64,000 nucleotides of DNA. Source: Lineus longissimus. Taxonomy: Eukaryota > Nemertea > Pilidiophora > Heteronemertea > Lineidae. Location of the stretch: the NCBI RefSeq assembly GCF_910592395.1, contig NC_088308.1, positions 3,906,001-3,970,000 on the forward strand, given 5' to 3'. Numbering within the stretch: the stretch's first letter is position 1; the number at the start of each line of letters is the position of its first letter. Below, piece after piece: positions 39,774 through 52,397 of this stretch. The position numbers and the translations under genes were made by a program. Below the pieces are notes generated by a model. It did no database searches and was not told the origin of the DNA. It worked only from the letters and a program-made list of their open reading frames with translations.

Positions 39774-40337
39774 AAGCAGTAACGAAGTCAGTGCGGCCTC
39801 ATAGTAACAATATTCCGCAAACATGCCGTGATAGAGATGGTACGAAAACCGGATAAATTTGGTGAGAGATTGTTTTGCTCCCTTGATCAGAATATATTGT
39901 ACATTGTTGAGACTAAGTGATTATGACGAACTGCTTGCTTGTCAGACATTAAGTGTCAGTTTCGTGACATCTTTTTTACGAGAAAATGGCACTCGGAGGG
40001 TACGGTGTTATCGTCATATTTTGCCCCTCCTTTTCCATTCATGTCCCCCTCTTTTTGATTATTTGGCAATACAGAACGGAACTTCGGCAAATATAGTTCG
40101 TCACATCTGCAGTACTTCCTCCAATCTTACAGCCGAGAAATTGGCATTGTGATGAGAATGTTTGCCCGTGTGATTATGTCACAGATTATGACGAACTGTG
40201 ATATCAACCTGGTGACAGAATGAGAAAGCCACTGATGTAAAGAAACGTTTTTTCAGTATTGAAGGCCAATATTTTATACTTCCAGGCCCGTTTCGGTGCT
40301 GTGAAGTACATTTATAGCTTCACGTTATTTGAGAAAG

Positions 40338-42194
40338 ATGCCTAAACTACGAAGTGTTGCAGCCAAGCAGCCGCAAGAAGGCGGGCTGTCTCAGAGGCCT
40401 ACATCAAAGCAACAGGAACACTGCCAAACAAAGTCAAGGTGTTCAGTGGATTTCCCTGATGGTATGTTTTCTCATCTTTTAGGAAAGCTGCCAACAGGGG
40501 TTAGACATGTGTATGCATTTAGGAACTCCGTCTTTAAAAACCTTTATCGAGAGTAATACCTTTGTGAAAAAGAACCTCGCTTATTTTGATCATAACGTTA
40601 TCTTGCCCGTTGCCTCACCGTTAAAATAATCCAGACCTAGCCCAATACACGCTAAACCAAGGTCCACTCGCACCGAGGCCTTAATTCCTATTGTTCTACT
40701 GCTTTGTCAAAGGGTTATCAGGGCAAATCTTGACAACATCGACCCCATGAAACAGCTTCTATGGGGGGTCGATTCATCAAATGTTCCTCATACAAGCGTG
40801 AACAGTTTCGAGGTATTGTGTTAAGGAGAGACGGCTATCGGCGACTTGGTGTAACATAATCTGACCTACCTTACTCCTGCCTCCCGTTGAATTTAATTTG
40901 TTATTTTTCCCACTGACTGCAGCCTCTATCAAGTTTATCGAACAATGGTACTTGGTCAAACAAGAGCTGGCTGCTAAACTGGGTAAGATCGGCATCGATA
41001 GAAAAACCGTCAAAACGTTCGGCACCAAAGAGAAAGTGATAGTGTGCTATCTCACATTTTACCGGCCACACTGCCAAGATGAGAAGCCAGCCTTGATCGG
41101 CTCCACCGACCGACTGGGCGACTGGAACCACTGCCAGGCCGTGTATGCCCGGGAACTGAACTCAAAGGCTTTACCCGGGTGGTGGTACGTGATGTGTAAG
41201 CTGCCCAGTTTGGAGTTCTACACCTGGAAATGGGTGGTGATGCTCGAGGAGAGACCGCGCAAGTTGGGAAGGAAGACCAGGGCGCTTCTCTTCGAGGAGG
41301 AGTGCATCAGGAGCTCGATGGTCTCACCGAGCCCGCACCTGCACTTTAGTAACTGGCATCGCAGCTGTAGCCACCTGATGGAACTGGACGTGCTGCCTCT
41401 GCTTGATGGCAACAAGCAACAACACCAAGGTGGGTCTTCTTCAAAGATTTTATGATCATTTTAACCGGAGATTTCTACCTAAATCTTGGATCAACTGACT
41501 GCTTGGACTTGATCTTGTTGTGAAATGCTCATGAACTGTCCTTTTGGTCATTTTGCTTATCATCACTTGCCTTGTAAAACTATTGTAGTCGTAAAGCGTA
41601 AAGTTTGCTCTAAACAAATCGTGAGTTTTACACGCCGTCGCGACAGGAAAGATAAAACTCATACGTCTGCACAACTCTGCCAATTTGCTCTAAACCCTCT
41701 TCATTTTGTTTCTATCGACAGAAGTCATATCAGACTCAAGCTGCTTTAGTTTCTCGAACCTTCATAAGAGGACAAAAATCGATCCAACAGAAGCCTTCGA
41801 CAAACAAGAGAATGCGCCTCTCCCAAAAGGATTGAGTTCGGCTGTTGAACAAGCAGACGAAACTATTGGAAAAATCGCCAATAAGGAATTTGAAGAAAAA
41901 GGACCGGCTCTTTACGGTGATCCACGGAGCCGTGATCCCTCCAGATACGTCGTCAGAACTGCTAAGATCAATGCGTTATCTGGTAAAGATTCAGATGTCT
42001 CTCTGCCCGCCGTGATGGTGGATTCGGATGGCGTGGAAACCATATATCTTGTCGACAACACCAACAAGCGATTAGTCCAATCGGCTAGTCCAACCAATAG
42101 GCAGCACAAAGGAATACTGCGGAGGTTGAAAGAGCGGTTTGCCGCGGGTTTCAACAAGCGTCCATTTCGTAGACTAAGAGAAACGGACGCCTGA
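40338..42194 (+). CDS. CBM20-like carbohydrate-binding protein
   Basis: Three exons: 40338-40461, 40923-41429 and 41722-42194, joined by two phase-1 introns; 1104 bp, 367 residues. Exon 2 encodes a domain of about 90 residues that starts KVIVCYLTFYR, contains LIGSTDRLGDWNHCQAV and closes with LEFYTWKWVVMLEE. The LGDW element followed by a W-rich strand is typical of starch-binding CBM20 modules, as in laforin and GPCPD1 (known families); binding glycogen is the natural inference. No catalytic domain is attached. Exon 3 is hydrophilic and ends in a basic segment, KGILRRLKERFAAGF. There is no signal peptide, so it is probably cytosolic. The start is the first ATG of exon 1 (MPKLRSVAAKQ); the ATG context is moderate. 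It could act as a glycogen-targeting adaptor, but no clear phosphatase-binding motif was found. Confidence 0.7.
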
Positions 42195-43091
42195 CTGACG
42201 TACATTGTAGCATTGTGTATCAGTTTTTCTTTAATTTGTTCCCCCTTCATTACAAAAAGTGCCAACACATAACTTTTTATGTCATTTTTGTCGCAATTGT
42301 GATTCCGGCTCCAAAGCCTATACGGTATAACTAAAATTTGCGCCAAAACTATATCAGAACGCTAAAACCGTACTTTCATAGCAACAAATTCTCTCTTGGA
42401 GAGTCACACATCTTTGCGCTGTAAGATAACTTGGGCAATCAAACAACCTTAGTCGAATACAGAAAATAGGGGAAAGCTACCTTGCTACCTTACGAGAGAG
42501 AAAGTCCATGTTCCTTGGAGGAGTGTCAGAGGAATGATAGCAATGATAAACGAGAACAAAACAGAAAATATTTTACAATAATATTTTAATTTCTATTACG
42601 TTAACATTAATGGTGAAATTTTCAACGTACGTGGGCACGTCTGTAAAATATCGTCCTTGCTCTCGATTGCCGCTTTACACCCCATCAAAAGTATTTGTCA
42701 TCTATCTCTTTCTCTCGTAGACTATCAAATCAAACATTGGTTATCAAATTGGTTATCAAATCAAACATCGTTTTAAAAGGATCTCTTACTGTCTAGACTG
42801 CAGTAAATTACACGGACAATATACATTTTGCAAACAGAGTTGGATATTGAACTGAAACGCGCGGGTGGGTGTGCGATGGGTATTAAAGTTAGATCTGAAA
42901 GTTCATAATTTAACTTTGGTATTTCAAAATTAAGTTTTAGGATGAAATCCAAGTAGCATCTATACATCTAAAATTTATCAAAACAACATCTTCCATTACT
43001 AACAGGTCTCCAGCAAGATAGCGAAAAGCAACACCTCCCTGCGACATCTTGCCTGGTCACCCAAAGTAAAGAATTTCCTCACGTCAGCACT
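42195..43091. other. Convergent 3' region
   Basis: Spacer between the 3' ends of the CBM20-like gene (+) and the lectin gene (-). A TTTAAT near 42589 reads ATTAAA on the - strand and may serve the lectin gene. A short direct repeat, tatcaaatcaaacat, occurs near 42724 and 42756. No gene is seen. Confidence 0.4.
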
Positions 43092-46000
43092 TTAATAGTT
43101 TTTGCATAACTTCCAGTGCTGAAGGTCAACTGATGTCATCATGGGCAACTGACCACCATCCTGATGGTGCAAGTAACACATCTTGTTGCCCTGGTACTCG
43201 GCAAATGTGCATCCATCACAGCCATCCTTCTCGAGGCAGGCCTTCTTGCATTCCTTGACGTCAGAGGCGCTGGTTACCAGCAGGAGCGGGTCGTCGTGCT
43301 GGTATATCTTTTTGAAACTACCAATGCACTCAGCTGAAAATATATTCATCACCTTTGAGACAAATGCCAAACTATACCCAATTCCGAGTGCCATTTTCTC
43401 GTGAAATTGACTGAGGAAGAGCAAGAGAACGAGAACATGTATGGAGAAGGAGGGTTTCCTGTCTACAAAGCTTTGCAAGAGAAAAATTTCCTGGGTCGAT
43501 TTCTTGCAATCGAATCTTTCTTAGCATTGTATCTATTTCCATTGATGTTCTTCAATTATTCATTAAAAAATATTGCCAAATTGGTAAAACATGTAACAAA
43601 ATCAATATCTTGATGGCTAATGTTTGAATGTCATGTCCGTCTGCTTTGGAAAATGCTGAGAACCGGAAGCACTTACTTTTTGCCATCTTCTTGCACATGA
43701 CAGGGAACTTCTTGGTGCCAGCCTCTCGCTTCAGGCCGCTGTTGCTCAGGACGGCAAACTTGTCGAAACCACCGCCGTACTTCCCTGGTGGGTGGAAGGT
43801 GCAACCACGGCGATCAGACCAGACTAAGAGTTCCTCTTTGCCCAATTTGAGGAAATATGCCCCAGTCCAAACCCCTTTGAGTCCAAATCTGTCGTTGAAA
43901 AGTGGGAAATCTTAGACAAAGTCTCGCTTTCTAAGGACTATTTCGTAGTCTAAATGTTATCTTCAACACGAGAATACGGATGGTTTATTAAGAACAGTAC
44001 CGACGTCTATGGAACACCAACCGACGGCTAGGGTATTCTGTAGCTTTTTGATGCGTTTTAGAAAATGAGTTTAACTCAGTATTTTCGTTTCAATTCAGAC
44101 TTACAGATGACGCGTCCTCATCATGTGCTTGTACTCTTCGTAGCTGCACACACTTGCAAGAGTAGCATTGTCTTTCTCACATAATTTCTTTCCCTCGACA
44201 ATGGTAGATGGTGTTTTGCTGACGAGATAGCAGAAGTCTTGGAATCTGTCCCAACCTAACTCACAACCTGCCAAAAAATCGCTGACATGAAAAGCGCGTT
44301 GATACCACAGAAGATAAGTAGTTAAGGTGATGATTGATAAGTACACATATTGTTCTGCGAGTATTTCCTTTTAAAGTGTTCAATTGTTTTGTCTTCTTAT
44401 TCTTTCTGCGTTCAAAATGGTCCGAATTTATCAAGTCAAGACCTAAATATCCACAGGTGAGGTTTCGCAACCCTCATACGAAGAGTATGCAATAGGCAAT
44501 ACCTACCCACAGGGATTTCTCTCTCACAAATAAAGGGCAACTGGTAGTATGGGGTGACATCAAAAATGCTGCTATTCTTGTACATGGCGCCATAGTTGGG
44601 GTTTGGTGCTGGCTGGTTGTCGAACACAGTTGGTGGTGTGTAGTCTGTCAAACTGCCATCAATCCACTCGAATGTTGGCTGTGCGTTGTTGTGCTTGATT
44701 TTGACCATACCGACCCAGGTTCCGAATTCTGGATGCTTTGTCTTGAAGCTGCATGGGATGAGAATCAAGGGAAAGGATGAATATAAACTCAACTAAAATA
44801 CGCCGCGATGAAATACCCATGGATGTTCCAATAGTGTTAAGGCTATTTGTGTCGTACTGACACAAATAGCCTTTACAGCCATCTTAAATGTCTTTGTCAG
44901 AGCGAAATAGTCCAGTCTAAGCGTGAAACATTTCCATTTTTCTGTTATCAAAAATTAGATACTTACAGTCCACTGACGAACCTGTGCTCTTTCTCGCTGT
45001 TCAAGCTGACAAGATGGCCTTGGTACTGATTACACTGTCTCTCGGCGGCAAAGAAGCGTTCGTACTCCTGAAACATTTGGTAGCAGCGTCCTTTGAATAG
45101 TTTCCATCCATATCCACATGCTGAAAAAAGAAGAAAAAAACAATTAATCTGGTAGCAACAAAGTTCAACCATTGACATGCTGATGGTAAAAACTATACCC
45201 TCGACAAGCAAAATCTAAAGGGGACAACGAGATGACGTCTTGTGCGCTCATACGTTTTCAGGTCAAATCCTTTGGATAACTCGGAGATATCACTAACACT
45301 ATTAATACTAACACGTCCACTGTTGTACCCGTTGAAGGAGCCCAGTTATGCCATCCGACAAAAGTTTGAGGGACAAAATATCAAGTGTATGTCGATTACA
45401 CCATGACCCAGTATATTATCAAGAATCGGCTTCAATGATTTATTTGGGGTTGACGTCGTCACAGTATACACCATTATTTCATGCAAAATCATTCTGCATG
45501 AAGTATGTTGTAAAATAACTTTATTTGTTAATAAAAGGGAAACTATGTGTCAAGAGATCTCGATGAAAACATCTAACTTTTTTGAACGCTGGAAATAAAT
45601 TTTACTCACCATATTCCTTCCTGGTCTTCTTTTTACCTGAAAACGTATGAGAAGTATCATTTTGGTTCATTGGTTACTGGTAGATGTCCTTACATCGATA
45701 TCACAACTGATTTATTGTAAGTAACCACCAGAAACGAAGGAGAGGTTTGTCGTAACTGGGACTTAGTTGTAATCTCTCTGCTTGTCAAGCCAAAGGCAAT
45801 GAAAAATCACTTCAGACTCTAAAGCTTAAACACAAGTTCGGATTGCCTAATCTGGAGAAATTCTATTGAAGATGCTAATCAAAGGTCGTTTGCTTTTATA
45901 TCCAGGAACCTTAATCCGGCATCGACCAATATGTCAGGAGTACATTGAAATTCGGCAGGGGTAAAGTTACGCCGTAGACAACATTCCAATAAGAATCATC

Positions 46001-49000
46001 TGATGTCGCCTGGGGACAATGCTGGCGAGGAGTAAGAAAATGGTAACGGATTCGGACTCACCACCAAGGCTAATCTCGCAAATATAAGGCAGGGATTTGG
46101 TCATTGGGACGCCAAAGTAGCCATTCATGGTGCCCATCTTGGAGAGAGTGATCGTGGCAAGCTTGAGGTGCCTCTTGAAATACATTAGTCCTGGTTTGTA
46201 GAATGCCTTGCCGTCAGTGTCACTGCCATCTGTCCAGAAGAAGTCCTTGCCGTCCTTGCAGTAGAGACCAATCCAGATCGAGGTGATAGCACCGACACTA
46301 CGACGAAATATAATATAACACACGAAATCACAGCGCGGTCTAACCAACAGTTGAACGAAAGCAGTTGGCCAGCGCCCTGCTTGCATTGAGATAAACACAC
46401 CATGACTTTCTGAGAAGAAACTACCTCAGCGATGCACTCTTACTCCATAGAGGCCAATCCAGATGAAAGTGTCATGAACCCTTATATATCATTATACCGA
46501 GGTTGCCGCCCACATGTATAGAAGCAGTGGCCCTAGGTTTTCCGTTGGACTTGGTAAATGACCACCTGTTTGGCCAAAAGTTCGAACAAAATAAAGAAAA
46601 TATAGAAAAAACTAACTGACGATGTAGGTTTTAAAATGTCCTTTTATCGTTTTGGTCAGCAGTCTCCCCCAGCCCAGCCACCGACACGTATTTTCTTTAC
46701 CCTCCGCATGGATAGTGGCGTCACAGGGCAAGATGACTTATACGTTCTACATGTATTGGATCCGGTTTAGTTCTAGTGGATCTTAATTACTTGATCAACT
46801 AGAACGTAGGTTATACACTATCTCATATATCAGATTATGGAAATATACAGTTTTGGAATGAATGGCAATGCTTGTGACTTACTTGGGAAGTGTGTCCATG
46901 AACTCTTTCATGAGGTACGCGTATTCATACTTGTCGTTGACGCTGGCCAAGTTGCCTTTTTGCGCCCTGCAATAGTTCTCGGCACTTTTGAAGTTTTTCA
47001 CATCACCACCGCTGAACATCTGATAGCAGGCCTTTTTGTATTTCTTCCACGTGGCCGGACAAGCTGCGGGGAGAAAATGTTTGAATACAAAAACAGTGCG
47101 GCGAAAGCAGGAAATTATGGTAGGGCGTGAGGTTCCGAAACGTGTCCTACCTTAAGGTATGTTTCACCCAAGACGTTCAATACTTCAGTGACTAAAAGTG
47201 CATGATACGTTGTAGCATCCGTTGTCCCGGGGACACCCCGTTTCTGAATAAGTTTGCCTGTCACACCGGTACCATTGTCTTTTATCGTAGCCTACGGATC
47301 TGTTTCATCAACGCTCTTCTCATAGACGGAAAACTGCCCCAGGTATCTGTCTACTTTTTTTGAGGAAAAATGGGGGTCGGGTCTATTGGCCGAAATCGGT
47401 AAGGGTAAATAAACATAGTGATTAGGAAGTGAGCGCAGAAGAAAAGGAATGTCTCGATCTCTCCATCTCTCGAGATCGACAGGGACATCTCGCGTCTGTT
47501 AGGAAGGAATTGATTCTGCTCATATTTCTGCCTGGCTTCTTACTTGTAATTATTGTATATTTCGGAGTCGTCGGCGCCTGAGTTGACGTAGTTGTTGTCG
47601 TTGGCGCCGGGGTTGTTGTGGTTGTGGTTGTGGTAGGTACCTGGGTTCTTGTTGACGGAGCTAAAAGAAGGCACGAATAACCTTTTCATGATCATGAGGA
47701 TTGAAAAGTGAAAATAACACATTGATGCAGACTGTAAAACAACATTAGCCAAAGTTTCGGATCTGCACATGTCTAGACAAATGAGCAAAAACTTATCTCT
47801 AAAAGATTGGAATCCAGCATATTCCTGTTACCTTGTGGCTGTTGGTTTCCAGATGCGGTCCCAGCTACAGGTGACTGTTGGTTTCCAGATGAACTCCCAG
47901 CTGCAGGTGACTGTTGGTTTCCAGCTCCAGCTCCAGTCCCAGCTACAGGTGGCTGTTGGTTTCCAGATGAACTCCCAGCTGCAGGTGACTGTTGGTTTCC
48001 AGCTCCAGCTCCAGTCCCAGCTACAGGTGGCTGTTGGTTTCCAGATGAACTCCCAGCTGCAGGTGACTGTTGGTTTCCAGCTCCAGCTCCAGTCCCAGCT
48101 ACAGGTGACTGTTGGTTTCCAGATGAACTCCCAGCTGCAGGTGACTGTTGGTTTCCAGCTCCAGCTCCAGTCCCAGCTACAGGTGGCTGTTGGTTTCCAG
48201 ATGAACTCCCAGCTGCAGGTGACTGTTGGTTTCCAGCTCCAGCTCCAGTCCCAGCTGCAGGTGGCTGTTGGTTTCCAGATGAACTCCCAGCTGCAGGTGG
48301 CTGTTGGTTTCCAGATGAACTCCCAGCTGCAGGTGGCTGTTGGTTTCCAGATGAACTCCCAGCTGCAGGTGGCTGTTGGTTTCCAGTACCAACGCCAGGC
48401 CCTGTTGGTTGCCGTTGATTTCCAAGAGGTGTAGGTTGGTGTTGATATGTGGAATTCCCGACTCCCTGGGCCTGACCTGCGTTATTATTTTGCTGGTTTC
48501 CAGTAGTAGCACCAGACTGTGGTGGCTGTTGGTTTCCAGTTGGACCGCCAACCGTGGGGCCTTGAGGGTATGAAGCAGAAGAACCAGCAGCGGGCTGTTG
48601 ATTAGCGGAGCCTGCACTCATCGAATTTTGAGCACTCGTGATATTGTTTCTTGCACCTGAAATTAAGTAATTTTTTCATTGTTCAACATTTGTTCCTTTA
48701 CCGCTGTCGTGATGTTTGTCATATGTTGTACATGACTTCATTGAATGTGGTTCATTTTGAAAATAACCGAATCGACTTTCGAAAAGGAAAATATTGATAT
48801 GGCCGGGTATTTTGACAGTTCGCTCGAACTTTTTAAGGAGTTTCAAAATAATGAGGCAGCGACTGAGATTAGGAAAAAACCTATTGCTTACCAGCCGGTT
48901 GCGGTGGAAGGTTAGGATTCTGTCCAGCAACCGGAATTCCTGCCCCTTGCTGGAGATCTGTAGAAGATGACAAAATGATTATAAAATCATCAATGGTTTC

Positions 49001-49598
49001 CAAACGGGCGATGCCATTCAACAAATGAGAAGAGCAGGACTGTCTCCCTCAATAAAAGCAAAGAGCACAATGATCTGTTCACTGTTGATTACAAAATGTG
49101 CCAGTCGTCCGCGCTATATGCAACTTTTCTGGCCAAGGTCACAGTCATTTTGTCGAATGAAGTCACATTCGTTATCAGAGGACAGGGACTTAACATACGA
49201 ATGACTTCTGCAATGGCACATGCGAACATAAGTTGTTTTCTACTTACTTTGACTTGTACATTTGCATATCAGACCTGAAATCGACGAAAGAAATATAAAC
49301 GTATTTTACCGAACATAGATCCAAGGCTTGCACATTTTGATGTTGCACGTTATGTTTTAGACTGATGAGCCTTAATTGTGTGAGATAAACACCCATGCTA
49401 CTGTAGACAGTTGTTTTACGCGGATTGGTCTTTGAGGACAAAGTCACAACGGGAATGCAGGGATAAATTTTCTTTGATAAGTCTTCACCAAATTAGGTAC
49501 TCTCAATATTCCTTTTGAAAGCAATCAGTGGCGTTTGAAACCTCTCGATATTTTTTTCACTCACCTGCTAAAAGCAGGAAACAGACAATTATCCGCAT
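43092..49598 (-). CDS. Secreted mucin-like protein with three C-type lectin domains and a PAN domain
   Basis: Thirteen exons, 5' to 3': 49565-49598, 49248-49274, 48892-48957, 47832-48656, 47544-47660, 46883-47063, 46062-46297, 45610-45636, 44967-45120, 44507-44748, 44105-44267, 43677-43888 and 43092-43333; 2526 bp, 841 residues. Order of parts: signal peptide (MRIIVCFLLLAG), a Gly/Asn/Gln/Pro/Ser repeat region of 275 residues, a Thr/Pro mucin-like stretch, CTLD1 (WKKYKKACYQMF...), a short basic linker, CTLD2 (GWKLFKGRCYQMF...), CTLD3 (GWDRFQDFCYLV...) and a PAN/apple domain with six Cys (KECKKACLEKDGCDGCTF). Each CTLD is two exons with phases 1-2-1. Classical EPN/QPD and WND calcium motifs are not evident. 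Sugar binding, mucus or matrix function, or innate immunity are all possible. The start is fixed by the signal peptide. Confidence 0.85.
47836..48395. repeat. Coding minisatellite (36- and 42-bp units) in the lectin gene
   Basis: The units ctgttggtttccagatgaac... (36 bp) and ctgttggtttccagctccag... (42 bp) alternate to give five 78-bp composite repeats, followed by three more 36-bp units. On the - strand they encode GNQQSPAAGSSS and GNQQxPVAGTGAGA. The copies are nearly identical at the DNA level, so length variation between individuals is likely. Because the unit is short and stop-free, the + strand also shows long open frames, which are artefacts. Confidence 0.9.
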
Positions 49599-50639
49599 GA
49601 TGGGCCGTCTTGTAATCTCTTTTGTTGCAAATGGCCCGGTTACCTGAGGTCATAGCTTTTATACCAGGCCTGCTAATGCCTTAATGGACACTTACCATCC
49701 ATTATGGATGGATACTGACTTATAAGTTGTCCAGAAATTAAGCCTCCACAACTGTTTGGTCTTTGGAGCGCAAACTACGGGCGGGCGATTTTCAAAGCTT
49801 ATTCCTGTTGAGTTTTGGACAAGGACCTGGTTGGGACAAAACATGTTTTGCCAACAATGCCGGCGTTAACTTGGCGTTATCTTTTTCAGTTCGGTCTATT
49901 GAATTTAACGCCAAGTTAAGCTTTGCCACTAACGCCAAGCTAAGATTTGGGACTAACGGTGTTAATAACAATTGCAAACCTGTTTTGAGAACAACCAGTC
50001 CCAGACGTGTGAACCCTTTCAGCGACTATATTGGAGGTGACTTTTATTTGACTTCTTGATAAGAAGTTTTTGAAATCATCAGTTTTTTCCGACTTAGGTA
50101 GTTTCGGAACAGCCAATGTGTGCTTATTCTTAATGGAAATATTCGCGATGCATAACTATAACGTTAGACTAAGCTGGCGACATGAATGAATAAAATTGAC
50201 ATGGACATGGATAATACCTCAAGGGTATGTTTGGATCAAAAATTTAAAATCGGCGGCCGCAGCATGGCAACACCCCTGTCATAAGAGGCAATGGAAACAT
50301 AGACATAATTCTTTGGGCATAAATAAGAACAAAACACTGAATATTTCATGGGAATCTGTTAAAAATATGGGTTAGTGACAGTGTTCTACACGAATAAGGA
50401 TGATTCCTTCTTTTTATCATTGTACTGACTATGACAGAGATATTTGTTTTGAATGGCCCGAAGCTATGCACTGATCACCCAACTTATGAGTCCAATGCTT
50501 AGCCTAGATGATGATGAGATTATTCTGCAATATTTGATGAGACATCGATTTTCACAGCAAAACATGTGACGGTGACATTGATTTTAGTGACATGGACTTT
50601 AGTTATGAGAGAATAGCATATAGGATATTACACCCTCTA

Positions 50640-51075
50640 AACAATCTTGCCAATCGGGTCTAGTGGGAAATTCTATGGGTGTGGCGGGGCGTGATTCAGT
50701 CTCTAAATGATACGACTGCACCTAGACTTCTATTGTACTGATCAAATGGGCAGGGCGTGATTGTCTCTGCATTCCTCTAGTAGGGGCGTGACTCTGTCTC
50801 TACTACTGCAGCCAGGCTATTCTTGCACTGATCGATAGGCTAGAATATGACTCTGTCATCGTCTCTTTATGATATCGCAACACCTTGATCTGATCGATAT
50901 GATAGGGTGTGACACTGTCTCTAAATGATACCACACAGCTCCTGGACTTTTCTATTACTGATCAGGGCAGGCGCGACTCCGTCCCTGATCTAGGTAGGAT
51001 GTGACGTTGTCTCGAAATGGTGCGATTAACCAGGATACTCTTGCCAATCTCGTACTGTATGGGTGTAGTATGTGA
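50640..51075. repeat. Degenerate tandem repeat, period about 80-90 bp
   Basis: The motifs gcgtgactctgtctct, atgata, and cttgcactgatcgata recur in order about five to six times with changes (for example gtgattcagtctctaaatga, gtgactctgtctctactact, gtgacactgtctctaaatga). The last copies run into the palindrome at 51079-51198. It is non-coding. Confidence 0.55.
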
Positions 51076-51078
51076 CAT

Positions 51079-51198
51079 TGGGTGATATGAATAAAGACTA
51101 GCAAATGCTTTTACTCCGGTTTTGTACAGGAAGGCCTAGTGTAAATGTACATGGAGATTTAGATAAAAGCATTTGCTAGTCTTTATTCATATCACCCA
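51079..51198. repeat. Perfect 35-bp inverted repeat (hairpin)
   Basis: The left arm, from tgggtgatatgaataaagac, and the right arm, ending gtctttattcatatcaccca, are perfect complements over 35 bp with a loop of about 50 bp. It sits at the end of the degenerate tandem array. It could be a foldback element or an inverted local duplication. Confidence 0.75.
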
Positions 51199-52397
51199 TT
51201 GTCCTTATATGGTGCAACCAGGACTATCCCAGGACTGCATGCGAGATAGCTGCAAGAACTTGCTTTTCTGGTCTGGTGTCGGATTGTTCAGGCTCCATAA
51301 AAAGCGAATGCGCTTTGGTAGGACTGTTCTTGCATGCACAGACACACTTCTATCAGTACCGGTATCAGTCCTAAGTAAATAATTTCGTGATGATATTCAG
51401 GTTGTGACAAACTCGGACGTCTGGCCAAGTTAAAGAGCCATGGAATTTCTTTGATCACACACTTGATAAAACAAGACAACAACGAATTTAGAACATCATT
51501 ATACATATATCTTTCTTACAATTTTATTTACAATCAACAATGAAAATCATTCACGTTTTCAAATGGATATTCACTCGCTCAATTACTTGGGTATACCAAA
51601 AATTGATGAGTGTTAATGATTTATGATAAATGTCTTTTAGACACAGAAAATATGAAATTTCTTCCAAAGTGAAGTACATTAAGAAAGTTCTTAAATCACA
51701 GAAAGACACAAATATTTAAATAGATGAGGTTATTTACCACAAATGAAACTGTGAACCGCTTTAATTTTTTGCACAGCTTTATTTCTCCGATAAGCCAAAA
51801 TTTCCAAAAATCTTACTTAAAATCACATGATTTTTAACAGATTTCAACTTTCTGTTGGTTTTCAAATAAAGTTTTTATTTCAAAAGGGCAGAGATAAAGT
51901 GAGAAATCGATGAACAAAATAATACCGATAAAAATATACAGTCCATCTTTGTATCAGTCTACTTTCAACATGTGATTCATGGTGCGGCTTTGGGGCATCC
52001 ATTCGGAACGTAAATGCACTACACATCGGAGTGGGAGGGGGATAAAAAATGTGGGAATCACTGTACACTTTTACCATCAGGGGACCTAAAAATCCAGACT
52101 TTCCTGTGTATGTATTGAATGGATGGTCCCTCGAAGAGAAACAAGTCTCTTCCAAGAGCATGTTTTCATCATGAGATAAATTAAATACATTTACAAGAGT
52201 GAAAATATAATAATGATAACATTATCAAAATAGAACAATACTGTTTGGACATTATCTTTACAACATGAACAAAGTGATGGCAATCTGGCCAATTTGAGGA
52301 CAGAATGATGCCCAACAAACTATTCCATTTTGAATGAAACAGGGACAAAACACACACAGCCTTAACTTTTTACTACCAATGATAGATTAGAGCTTTA

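Larger units (their letters stand above)
37326..40337. other. Divergent spacer between GLUD1 and the CBM20 gene
   Basis: A 3-kb stretch between two divergent genes. The 139-codon frame at 38385-38804 (-) overlaps a repeat and shows no domain, so I do not call it. It holds a repeat pair (37513-37581 and 38598-38660), a (caat)n run near 39000, a TATA-containing repeat (39374-39440) and a cluster of CRE palindromes (39743-39773). Confidence 0.45.

Noticed and set aside
47769-48434. Two long open frames on the + strand (about 200 and 220 codons)
   Set aside because: They are mirror frames of a stop-free 36/42-bp repeat whose real coding strand is -, where it joins a signal peptide and lectin exons with correct splice phases.
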